DNA of 64,000 nt from JASSUD01 sp031963405 (GTDB lineage Bacteria; Pseudomonadota; Gammaproteobacteria; Burkholderiales; Burkholderiaceae), in the NCBI GenBank assembly GCA_031963405.1, contig JASSUJ010000001.1:1984001-2048000 (forward strand), in the 5' to 3' direction. This document shows positions 33,935-40,883 of this stretch, piece by piece. Every line of letters starts with the position of its first letter. The first letter of the stretch is position 1. Below the pieces are notes generated by a model. That model made no database searches. It saw only the letters and a list, made by a program, of their open reading frames with translations, and was not told where the DNA came from. The translations under genes were made by a program, and so were the position numbers.

Positions 33935-33960
33935 AATAGGTGGCAGTATTGAAACGCGAC

Positions 33961-34016
33961 TTAAGAAGATCTGCATAAGTTGGATGGCAAGTCAACCTGA
34001 TGTAGACCTTATTAAG
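33961..34016. repeat. type 1 repeat remnant
   Basis: TTAAGAAGATCTGCATAAG and GATGTAGACCTTATTAA are inverted. A second remnant, AAAGAAGATCTGCCCTAACC...CGTCCTTAAG, lies at 34096-34145. The gap from 33935 to 34247 otherwise holds no gene. Confidence 0.65.
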
Positions 34017-34247
34017 TTGCTGTAAAACAAGATTTTGCTAAGCATATCATTAAGTTAGTTTCTGAAGAGACTTGCAGATTAGTTTGTTAGCGTTTCCTTA
34101 AAGAAGATCTGCCCTAACCGAGGGGGAGCGCCATACGTCCTTAAGTTAACTTTTTTATTGTTAGGCGATTTTTTAGCAAACTTTTAAACAAGCTCTAAAA
34201 TGGCCGCCTAAGAAATAACAGCTCGCTTTAATTCGCTTGGTTAATTT

Positions 34248-35333
34248 ATGAACACAATGCTTAAAAATACGTCGACTGGCTCCGCCACTGCACTTAATAC
34301 GCTCACCATTCAGCGTCCCGATGATTGGCATTTACATCTGCGTGATGGAGCGCTACTCGCAGCCGTTCTGCCGCACACCGCCCGCCAGTTTGGAAGGGCA
34401 ATCGTTATGCCCAACCTCAAGCCACCCGTTACCACCACGGTGCAAGCGCTGGCCTATCGGCAACGTATCCTCGATGCGCTACCGACTGGGGCAGAATTTG
34501 AGCCACTCATGACGCTTTACCTAACTGATTGCACATCGCCCGATGAAATTCGGCGCGCACGCGCTTCAGGTATGGTGCACGCAGTTAAGTTGTATCCGGC
34601 TGGGGCAACCACACACTCAGAAGCAGGCGTAACTGATTTAGCAAAATGTGCGAAGACACTTGAGGTAATGCAGGAAGTTGGGCTGCCGCTCTTAATACAC
34701 GGCGAAGTGACGGACTCAGCAATTGACTATTTCGATCGCGAGAAAGTATTTATTGATCGCGTGATGATTCCTTTGCGGCGAGATTTTCCTGCGTTGAAAG
34801 TAGTGTTTGAACATATTACAACGCAAGAAGCCGTGGCTTATGTCAGTGATGCTCAGGCTTTGCCACATACCCTGGGCGCGACTATCACCGCCCATCACTT
34901 ACTCTATAACCGCAACGCGCTCTTTACTGGTGGCTTGCAACCACACTATTACTGTTTGCCCGTACTCAAACGCGAGACGCATCGCGCAGCGTTGCTAGAG
35001 GCTGCCACTTCAGGCAATCCCCGTTTTTTCCTGGGCACGGATAGCGCGCCTCATCCAAAAGGCGCAAAAGAAAGTACGTGTGGCTGCGCTGGCTGCTATA
35101 CCGCCTTGCACGCATTAGAGCTGTATGCGGAAGCGTTCGATAGCGTGGGGGCGCTTGATCGTCTAGAGGCATTTGCGAGTTTTTATGGCGCTGACTTTTA
35201 TCAACTACCCCGCAATAAAGGGACTGTTACCTTACAACGTGAAAGTTGGACTTTACCGGATGAAGTGGGGGCGGGTGATTTAAATATTGTGCCGTTGCGC
35301 GCTGGACAAACCGTGGCTTGGCAGCTTAAGTAA
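34248..35333 (+). CDS. pyrC: dihydroorotase
   Basis: PyrC closes carbamoyl-aspartate to dihydroorotate in pyrimidine synthesis. The 361-residue protein is of the class II type: zinc ligands His28 and His30 in DDWHLHLRDG, the carboxylated lysine near 114 in HAVKLYPAGATTHS, LLIHGEV, FEHITT, TITAHHLLYNR and the catalytic aspartate in FLGTDSAPH. An ATG three codons later (34257) is an alternative start. A small hairpin follows the stop. Confidence 0.96.
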   Translation: MNTMLKNTSTGSATALNTLTIQRPDDWHLHLRDGALLAAVLPHTARQFGRAIVMPNLKPPVTTTVQALAYRQRILDALPTGAEFEPLMTLYLTDCTSPDEIRRARASGMVHAVKLYPAGATTHSEAGVTDLAKCAKTLEVMQEVGLPLLIHGEVTDSAIDYFDREKVFIDRVMIPLRRDFPALKVVFEHITTQEAVAYVSDAQALPHTLGATITAHHLLYNRNALFTGGLQPHYYCLPVLKRETHRAALLEAATSGNPRFFLGTDSAPHPKGAKESTCGCAGCYTALHALELYAEAFDSVGALDRLEAFASFYGADFYQLPRNKGTVTLQRESWTLPDEVGAGDLNIVPLRAGQTVAWQLK

Positions 35334-35342
35334 ACTTTAGCA

Positions 35343-35362
35343 AAGTCGTCCGAACGATTTTG
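35343..35362. terminator. small hairpin between pyrC and the tRNA array
   Basis: GTCGT and ACGAT enclose CCGA and are followed by TTTT on the plus strand; on the minus strand the same stem is followed by CTTTG. It may end both pyrC and the tRNA transcript. Confidence 0.45.
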
Positions 35363-35380
35363 CTTCGAGCTTTAAGAAGG

Positions 35381-35453
35381 TGGCCAGGGGTGGGGTCGAA
35401 CCACCGTCCGGTAGATTTTTAATCCACTGCTCTGCCAACTGAGCTACCGGGCC
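35381..35453 (-). tRNA. tRNA-Phe-like, anticodon AAA, copy 1 (distal)
   Basis: A full 73-base cloverleaf without encoded CCA: acceptor GGCCCGG/CCTGGCC plus A73, D arm GCTC/GAGC, anticodon arm GTGGA-TTAAAAA-TCTAC and T arm GGTGG/CCACC with TTCGACC. The 7-base loop puts AAA at 34-36. The frame is that of Burkholderia tRNA-Phe (GGCCAGG...CCTGGCCA) but position 34 is A, not G. Pair 5-68 is a C-U mismatch. Confidence 0.85.
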
Positions 35454-35481
35454 ATCTGTACTTCACTAAAACTTTAAAAGG

Positions 35482-35554
35482 TGGCCTGGGATGGAATTGA
35501 ACCATCGTCCGGCGGATTTTTAATCCACTGCTTTGCCAACTAAGCTACCGGGCC
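35482..35554 (-). tRNA. tRNA-Phe-like, anticodon AAA, copy 2
   Basis: Same fold. D stem is GCTT/AAGC, a compensated change from copy 1. Anticodon arm GTGGA-TTAAAAA-TCCGC; T arm GATGG/CCATC also compensated. Pair 5-68 is C-A. Confidence 0.85.
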
Positions 35555-35581
35555 ATCTGTACTAACTAGAACTTTAAAAGG

Positions 35582-35654
35582 TGGCCTGGGGTGGAGTTGA
35601 ACCACCGTCCGGTGGATTTTTAGTCCACTGCTTTGCCAACTAAGCTACCGGGCC
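35582..35654 (-). tRNA. tRNA-Phe-like, anticodon AAA, copy 3
   Basis: Anticodon arm GTGGA-CTAAAAA-TCCAC, fully paired, with C32 as in normal tRNA-Phe. D stem GCTT/AAGC, T loop TTCAACT. Pair 5-68 is C-A. Confidence 0.85.
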
Positions 35655-35681
35655 ATCTGTACTAACTAAAACTTTAAAAGG

Positions 35682-35754
35682 TGGCCAGGGGTGGAGTTGA
35701 ACCACCGTCCGGCGGATTTTTAGTCCACTGCTTTGCCAACTAAGCTACCGGGCC
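35682..35754 (-). tRNA. tRNA-Phe-like, anticodon AAA, copy 4
   Basis: Anticodon arm GTGGA-CTAAAAA-TCCGC. D stem GCTT/AAGC, T loop TTCAACT. Pair 5-68 is C-U. Confidence 0.85.
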
Positions 35755-35781
35755 ATCTGTACTAACTAAAACTTTAAAAGG

Positions 35782-35854
35782 TGGCCAGGGGTGGAGTTGA
35801 ACCACCGTCCGGCGGATTTTTAGTCCACTGCTTTGCCAATTAAGCTACCGGGCC
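35782..35854 (-). tRNA. tRNA-Phe-like, anticodon AAA, copy 5
   Basis: As copy 4 but with AATTGGCA in the D loop (G15 to A). This change at a Levitt-pair position could weaken the core. Pair 5-68 is C-U. Confidence 0.8.
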
Positions 35855-35882
35855 ATTTGTACTCAACTAATACTTTAAAAGG

Positions 35883-35955
35883 TGGCCTGGGGTGGAGTTG
35901 AACCACCGTCCGGCGGATTTTTAATCCACTGCTTTGCCAACTAAGCTACCGGGCC
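35883..35955 (-). tRNA. tRNA-Phe-like, anticodon AAA, copy 6
   Basis: Anticodon arm GTGGA-TTAAAAA-TCCGC, D stem GCTT/AAGC, T loop TTCAACT. Pair 5-68 is C-A. Confidence 0.85.
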
Positions 35956-35982
35956 ATTTGTACTAACTAACACTTTAAAAGG

Positions 35983-36055
35983 TGGCCTGGGGTGGAGTTG
36001 AACCACCGTCCGGCGGATTTTTAATCCACTGCTCTGCCAACTGAGCTACCGGGCC
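35983..36055 (-). tRNA. tRNA-Phe-like, anticodon AAA, copy 7 (promoter-proximal)
   Basis: Anticodon arm GTGGA-TTAAAAA-TCCGC, D stem GCTC/GAGC as in copy 1, T loop TTCAACT. Pair 5-68 is C-A. It lies first behind the promoter at 36082-36110. Confidence 0.85.
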
Positions 36056-36081
36056 ATCTATCTGTTTGATCAGATGGCCCC

Positions 36082-36110
36082 ACTATAGCAATCGCCAAAA
36101 TATGGCTCAA
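36082..36110 (-). promoter_or_regulatory. sigma-70 promoter of the tRNA array
   Basis: On the minus strand TTGAGC and TATAGT are 17 bases apart, a near-consensus promoter, followed by a GC-rich GGGG discriminator as in stable-RNA promoters. The expected start is about 20 bases before the first tRNA. The leader contains GGGCCATCT, an inverted match to the 5' end region of tRNA copy 7 (36052-36080), which could form a leader hairpin. Between 36111 and 36378 I see no gene. Confidence 0.75.
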
Positions 36111-36381
36111 TCTCCTGAACTACTCATTTCTCCTCTGGATATATCGCAACTCTCATTGCGTGATTGCTATGAATTGGCTTAAGCCAAAATTTAGTATCAA
36201 GCGGAGCTTGAGATTTTTATGGATGCCTAAGCTGTAAGGCTGGTGTTATGGTGGAGTTGGCTAATTCATTGGCAACCTTTTAAAGATTGATGAAATGAGT
36301 GCTAGCACCATAAGCACGCTAAAAAAAAAGTAGAAGGTCGCTATTCAATAGCAACTTGGCAGACAAACTAAGCGCGCATGC

Positions 36382-36387
36382 TAGAAT
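36382..36387 (+). promoter_or_regulatory. extended -10 promoter of rnpB
   Basis: TGCTAGAAT at 36379-36387 is an extended -10 element ten bases before the RNA start. A TTGGCA at 36356 is a possible -35, with a long 20-base spacer. Confidence 0.55.
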
Positions 36388-36396
36388 CTGCCTCGC

Positions 36397-36789
36397 AAAG
36401 TAGGCCAGGCAGTCGCCGCTTTTCGTAAGAAAAGGGGAGGAAAGTCCGGACTCCATAGGGTAGGGTGATGGCTAATGACCATCCGTGGCAACACGCGGAA
36501 TAGGGCAACAGAAAGCATACCGCCGATGGCCTGAACTTCGTTCAGGATCAGGTAAGGGTGAAAGGGTGTGGTAAGAGCGCACCGCAGCTGCGGTAACGTA
36601 GCTGGCATGGCAACCTCCACCCGGAGCAATCTCAAGTAGGCGGGCGCATATCCATTGGATATAGGGCGGGGCCCCTGTCTAGTCCGCCGGGTAGAGAGCT
36701 TGAGCGTGTCAGTAATGGCACGCCTAGATGAATGACTGTCACTTGTAGCGTGAGCTACATGCACAAAATCCGGCTTATCGGCCTGCTTT
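36397..36789 (+). ncRNA. rnpB: RNase P RNA (class A)
   Basis: The catalytic RNA that trims tRNA 5' ends. Conserved blocks are all visible: GGCAGTCGCCGC, GAGGAAAGTCCGGACTCCATAGGG near 36457, ACAGAAAGCATACCGCCGATGG, GGTAAGGGTGAAAGGGTG, CTCCACCCGGAGCAA and the 3' CCTAGATGAATGACTGTC then CCGGCTTATCGG. Ends are set by the P1 helix AAAGTAGGCC / GGCCTGCTTT. Length is 393 bases. A T-rich tract follows. It lies head to head with the tRNA array, whose transcripts it would process. Confidence 0.96.
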
Positions 36790-37043
36790 GCTTTCTTCTT
36801 ATTTTCTTTTTTAATTTTTCCTCTTCTCAAGCACGTTCAACTAGAATTTGCTTCATCAATCTCCAAAAAATCGTCCATCGTGGGAAGCCCAGACTTGGGC
36901 AAAACTGTGCAAAAACCAGCGCGTACCTAGGCATCATGAGAGCCCCAAGGCCCGCTTAGAGCCTGTTCACAACCCGTTGTTGAAGATCGTCGTGATTCGC
37001 ATTTTTTAAATATTAATGGAATGAGTTGTAAAGATTTTTGGAG

Positions 37044-37592
37044 TCACTCCAGAGAAGGCTCTTTCAAGGGGTCAAAATCGCTCCAATGTCCCCCTTCCCA
37101 GCGTCCATCTGCGCGCTCAATATCTTTTGCGTTGGCCTTTCGCAGCACCGCAGTGGCGTCTGCTTGGTTCTCAACCGTGACATGGACCGCAACCAATACC
37201 CCTGACAGATGAATTTTGGACGGGGTACTACTTCCTTGCTTGGCAGCATGCGTTTCGGCCATTGCACCCATCAATGAACCAAGATAAGCGCCCACCGCGG
37301 CGGCCATCAGCGTGATCAGCAAGGGTAATTTAAATACCACACAGAGCGTGGCGCCAAAACTTGCACCAAGCGTTGCACCAGCCACCATCCCTATGCTTGC
37401 ACCTTTATAGATTGACTTTGAATCCGGGTCTGCCGCCCGATCACCACCGCTTTTAAGACGATGATGCTGGCCGGGAGGATTAACAAAGAAAAGCGTCACA
37501 TCGTCTTCTTCAAACCCGTGCGCAAATAGAAACTGTGCAGCTTTCTGCGCTTTAGCAAAAGTATCAAAACGTCCGGCAACGATAAGTGACAT
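37044..37592 (-). CDS. glycine-zipper membrane protein, conserved in Burkholderia
   Basis: The 182-residue product begins MSLIVAGRFDTFAKAQKAAQFLF and continues with DDVTLFFVNPPGQHH. The middle (about 65-110) is hydrophobic and full of small residues in a GxxxG-like pattern (GASIGMVAGATLGASFGA), so one or two membrane-inserting hairpins are likely. The last third resembles the N-terminal part in style (VAVHVTVENQADATAVLRKANAKDIE), an alpha-beta fold. I know similar unnamed proteins in Burkholderia; the role is not known. Confidence 0.75.
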   Translation of the reverse strand: MSLIVAGRFDTFAKAQKAAQFLFAHGFEEDDVTLFFVNPPGQHHRLKSGGDRAADPDSKSIYKGASIGMVAGATLGASFGATLCVVFKLPLLITLMAAAVGAYLGSLMGAMAETHAAKQGSSTPSKIHLSGVLVAVHVTVENQADATAVLRKANAKDIERADGRWEGGHWSDFDPLKEPSLE

Positions 37593-37739
37593 AAGTTATC
37601 GATGTCTGCACTTTGCTAAGAAGGAGAGGCGCGTATTGCATCAAAAGCTATCTCTAATTTCTAATTAGAGCGTTTAAAATCAGCCTTTCTCTTTTCCTCT
37701 AAGCAATTTTTAGACACCTTCCTCCTTTTCAAGAAATGA

Positions 37740-38033
37740 TCAAATCTTATAACTGGTCATTGCATAAGCACGAAAATAACCGCTGCGCAAAATCACTGCA
37801 TCGCCTGCATTATCTTTAAGCGCTGTTTTGCAAACTCGATGAATCCTTGCCTTTTTGGCTGCAAAGGCTTTTAGCAAATCGTCTTCAAGAATAGACGGCG
37901 CACCACAGTAGTCTTCAAGCGCCTCAGCTGTCACTGAGCACCTTACATATCGCTCCCCCACCAAAGCAATAAATTCAAGCGTCAATGCTGCCCCATTGAA
38001 AACTGGAACTTCATTCGGAAAAGTGATTTGCAT
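37740..38033 (-). CDS. DUF1488 family protein
   Basis: A small protein of 97 residues, starting MQITFPNEVPVFNGAALTLEF, with CSVTAEALEDYCG and a long helix (LLKAFAAKKARIHRVCKTAL), the pattern of DUF1488. These proteins are common in Burkholderia and have no known role. An ATG six codons upstream (38051) is also possible; neither start has a clear ribosome site. The gene stands alone. Confidence 0.75.
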   Translation of the reverse strand: MQITFPNEVPVFNGAALTLEFIALVGERYVRCSVTAEALEDYCGAPSILEDDLLKAFAAKKARIHRVCKTALKDNAGDAVILRSGYFRAYAMTSYKI

Positions 38034-38426
38034 AGTGAATTTCTGACGCATGAAACGATCTAGCCCATTTGCTGCTTGCTACGCATTAATTTCTGGTTTT
38101 CTCAGCAAGGAATGTACCGAGATGGGCAATGCTTCTTTCCTAAAATGTATTCTGGGCGGCTGTTTGTAGTCATCAAACTTAATAGCTATTTATTAGTTAC
38201 GTGGACTTAGGAGGAGGCTGAATAGCTGAGTTAAGCGTATAAGAAGAACTACCTATCATAGCTTTCAATAGGCGTTGCGATGTCTTCGTAAAAATTGCTT
38301 GAACGGAGGCGATAACAGGCACTTGCCTGCTATAAATTTTGAACTGATGAAGTATAAAAAATACGCAGGAAAGAGTGCTGCTATATCCCTTCTTGGCGAA
38401 CACAGTGTATCTCCAAGAGGCTTATG
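38034..38426. other. AT-rich gap without a clear gene
   Basis: Short open frames exist on both strands but none has a ribosome site, family likeness or sensible composition. Confidence 0.4.
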
Positions 38427-38789
38427 TTATTCGCTGCTTTTTTTCCTTTCATTTGTCTCAATGAGATCGTTTATGTGAGCGGTAAGGCTATGAAGGCATT
38501 TTTTTGAGAGTTCCTCGTTCTCTGACTCTATTGCCGACCACCTAGCTCCGTTAGACGTGGAACGACTTGAGTTTGTCTGAGAACTATCCATTTTTCCTGT
38601 ACTCCAATTAATTGTAGGTACCTGTAACCAATAGCTGCGTCGCCTGAGAGAAGAGGAAGATAAAGGATGATCCGAGGTGGACTGAGAAAAAGGGTTATTG
38701 CTTGTATCGCCAGTTTCAGTTGCATGCAATTGGTCGTTGCTCGAAATATTTGAGAGTAGTTCTGTTGTCTCGAGGTGTACCGGCAGCAT
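38427..38789 (-). CDS. Ser/Thr/Asn-rich small protein, unknown
   Basis: The 120-codon frame is rich in Ser, Thr, Asn and charged residues and has no signal peptide or membrane helix. Its ATG at 38789 is preceded by TTGGAG eight bases upstream, a good ribosome site, which is the main reason to accept it. A helix-like end SKKCLHSLTAHINDLIETNERKK follows the disordered-looking body. No family is recognised. It sits next to the secretion locus and could be a secreted substrate or a decaying frame. Confidence 0.4.
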   Translation of the reverse strand: MLPVHLETTELLSNISSNDQLHATETGDTSNNPFSQSTSDHPLSSSSLRRRSYWLQVPTINWSTGKMDSSQTNSSRSTSNGARWSAIESENEELSKKCLHSLTAHINDLIETNERKKSSE

Positions 38790-39225
38790 TATTATTTCTC
38801 CAAAAGTCCGTGCCCATATCCTGTAAAGAAAAATTATTTAAAGAGGCTCTGCGTATATTTAGGCAAATAATATTGTCGCAGGCAATACAACTTATTAATG
38901 GACGTGGAGCTTGACGCCGCTTAAGGCTATATAGAGCTTCTTTTAATATAATTAAATATAAAAACTAACCTTTATTCAGCGAGAGCACGAAAAATTTTTC
39001 TATAAAGCGAAATTCAATAATAAAAATGCTCTTACTCACATTAAGCGCAATATCTAACTTGTAGCATTTGTTAGATAGCATCATTCATAAGCCTCCTGAG
39101 CTTAATTCCCCCTGCCTTTAAATCTGCGCTTTAGTAAAACCCGGCCTTCCCTATAACTTCTGGCTGAGTATTTTTTAAATTTCATTGATCTATAGTGGGT
39201 GCGTCTCCTAAGGAAAACGCTATCC
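38790..39225. other. AT-rich region upstream of the secretion locus
   Basis: No gene is supported. The stretch is AT-rich between 38935 and 39080 and probably contains the promoter of the dot genes, but no single promoter stands out. Confidence 0.4.
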
Positions 39226-39717
39226 ATGACGCTTCTTCAAATACTCAGTTTGTCTGTACTCATGCTGCTGGTGGCAGGCTGTGTATTGACTCGTCAGAGT
39301 GGGGTTAAGTTGGATGCGGAAGTAGATCCAATTTATCCAATGCTGCTTCAGTCAGCGCGCCGTATTGAGCGCTCTCTCACTTTGCTTGCAGAGGCCGAGC
39401 AATTTGAAAAAATGCAGCAAAGTTCAAATCAGCCGCGCATCACCAAGGCAATTCCAGGCATGGGACAGACTGTCAGCATGCCTTGGCAAGGCCCCCTTGA
39501 AAAGGCGGTGAGTAAATTAGCTGAAATAGCTGGTTTCACGATGAAATTTTTAGGCAGGCCACCTGCCATTCCAATTTTGGTGCAGGTTGGGGAAGACGCT
39601 GCAACAGTCTCTGATCATTTGCGTAATCTTGGCATCCAGGCTGGAGAGCGTGCTGATGTGGTGGTTGACCCAGCGCAGAAGCTGATTGAAGTGAGGTATG
39701 GCAATGGTGGTGTTTAG
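39226..39717 (+). CDS. dotD: DotD/TraH-like type IVB secretion lipoprotein
   Basis: DotD is an outer-membrane lipoprotein of the Dot/Icm core that helps place DotH in the outer membrane. From ATG 39226 (AAGGA upstream) the 163-residue product has a lipoprotein signal with lipobox LLVAGC. The C-terminal domain (PLEKAVSKLAEIAGFTMKF to AQKLIEVRYGNGG) is the DotD fold related to secretin N-domains. A GTG nine codons upstream lacks a ribosome site. It overlaps dotC by 14 bases. The dotD-dotC-dotB order is that of Legionella and of IncI traH-traI-traJ. Confidence 0.88.
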   Translation: MTLLQILSLSVLMLLVAGCVLTRQSGVKLDAEVDPIYPMLLQSARRIERSLTLLAEAEQFEKMQQSSNQPRITKAIPGMGQTVSMPWQGPLEKAVSKLAEIAGFTMKFLGRPPAIPILVQVGEDAATVSDHLRNLGIQAGERADVVVDPAQKLIEVRYGNGGV

Positions 39718-40666
39718 CTTGCGCTTGCTGATCAGTCTGTTGGCTGCCTTAACTGAGCCAGCGTATGCCATGCTAAACCAGCAGGCACCCCCTGATTTTG
39801 CGGCGGTACTAAACGATAGTCAGCATACGCGTACTAAACAGGCAAGCTATCAAATGTCTTCGATTCGGCGCATAGCGCTTAAGGAAGCGGCGTTGAGTTA
39901 CGGCGCACGCAGCGCGCTTGCGCGCCGCGCTTACGAAATCACTCAAATCCTGAATCAAAACCAGCAGTTACTCGACACGATTTACAACTTTACTGCGCTG
40001 CTTTTGGCAAAAAACGTCATGCCGCCAGTGCTGTCCTCCGCGCGCAGCACGCTTAAGCAACCTGAGGCCGGCATGTTGCGCGTGGCTGATGCTGTGTACC
40101 GGATTGAGCGCCAGGCGCAGTTTGTCACCGTACCTGCGCATTGGCATGACTACTTAAGGAACCTCTGCATAAGCCCTGTAATAAGGAATGCCGACGTAGG
40201 CAGTACGCTAATACGGCAAGGAGGTATGACCCCGCTACAAGGCTTATGCAGAGGTTCCTCAATACATGATTTTCGCTTTCCAGTAGAACAACCAGCGCAT
40301 CTGCTACTGCCCAAAAACAAGGCTGAAACAACCCTCTGGCAGCAAGCCTTATTAGAAGGTTGGGAATTAGGTAAACAGCAAGCCGAGCAGATTTTTCAAC
40401 AGTCTCTAGCGCGTCTTGAGCGAGACTATACCGGCATGATTTTGTACCGCAGCCTCTTGGCGCAACGAATGATTAGCGCCCCTTACGTGGCCGAAGCTAA
40501 GTTAGGCGTGACAGGAAGCGCGAATGTAATGCAGCTCAACGACCGACTGTTACGTATCACAGCTAAACCTACATTCAGCTTTAACGCAGCCAAGTGGCAA
40601 CCACGGTCCACTCTCAAAGAAGTGCCGAGTCAGATAGGAAATAGTGCGTTGAGAGATAGGTTCTAA
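39704..40666 (+). CDS. dotC: DotC/TraI-like type IVB secretion lipoprotein, with in-frame repeat
   Basis: DotC works with DotD and DotH in the outer-membrane part of the secretion core. Family marks are LKEAALSYGARSALARRAYEI, LLDTIYNFTALLLAKNVMPPVL, RIERQAQFVTVPAHWHDYL, ALLEGWELGKQQA, and YRSLLAQRMISAPYVAEAKLGVTG. ATG 39704 follows GAGG by seven bases. The protein has 320 residues, of which about 35 (near 151-186) come from a palindromic repeat lying in frame right after HWHDYL. The signal lacks an obvious lipobox cysteine, unlike Legionella DotC. The stop TAA overlaps the next repeat. Confidence 0.9.
   Translation: MVVFSLRLLISLLAALTEPAYAMLNQQAPPDFAAVLNDSQHTRTKQASYQMSSIRRIALKEAALSYGARSALARRAYEITQILNQNQQLLDTIYNFTALLLAKNVMPPVLSSARSTLKQPEAGMLRVADAVYRIERQAQFVTVPAHWHDYLRNLCISPVIRNADVGSTLIRQGGMTPLQGLCRGSSIHDFRFPVEQPAHLLLPKNKAETTLWQQALLEGWELGKQQAEQIFQQSLARLERDYTGMILYRSLLAQRMISAPYVAEAKLGVTGSANVMQLNDRLLRITAKPTFSFNAAKWQPRSTLKEVPSQIGNSALRDRF
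40156..40260. repeat. type 1 palindrome inside dotC, in frame
   Basis: AAGGAACCTCTGCATAAGCC and GGCTTATGCAGAGGTTCCT are the outer arms; GTACGCTAATACGGC lies at the apex. Its 105 bp equal 35 codons and contain no stop in the dotC frame. A near twin lies at 58549-58653. Confidence 0.93.
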
Positions 40667-40809
40667 GAACCTGTCTACAAATCGCCTAAAAGACCGTGAT
40701 TCGAGGTCGGGCGGTGCTCGGAATCCTCATGTACTAATGTACATTCCGGTTCCTGTGCTCCGGCCTCCCTCGACTGACGGCCTTTTAGACAATTTGTAGA
40801 CAGGTTCTA
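40665..40809. repeat. palindromic repeat, type 4, after dotC
   Basis: AAGAACCTGTCTACAAAT and ATTTGTAGACAGGTTCT are perfect outer arms; CCTAAAAGACCG / CGGCCTTTTAGA inner arms; apex CATGTACTAATGTACATTCCG. The element starts within the dotC stop codon. A worn type 2 end (ATTCAGCGATTCAACGTTTCCCTAA) follows to 40871. Confidence 0.92.
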
Positions 40810-40883
40810 AAGCAAGCAGGCTCTGCTGCTTTCGATTGATTTAACGATTCAGCGATTCAACGTTTCCCTAAATGAGGCACATC

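Noticed and set aside
35381..36055. Plus-strand reading of the repeats as tRNA-Lys (TTT in the loop)
   Set aside because: D arm, T arm and acceptor stem only fit the minus strand; on the plus strand GGTTCGA and the AGTTGG D loop are absent.
35381..36055. CRISPR array or plain satellite of 100-bp period
   Set aside because: The conserved part is a 73-base tRNA fold with compensated stems, and the spacers are near-identical short A/T-rich linkers, not unique spacers.
36732..36959. Open frame with a hydrophobic stretch at the end of rnpB
   Set aside because: It overlaps the conserved 3' part of RNase P RNA and the following T-rich tract, and has no ribosome site.
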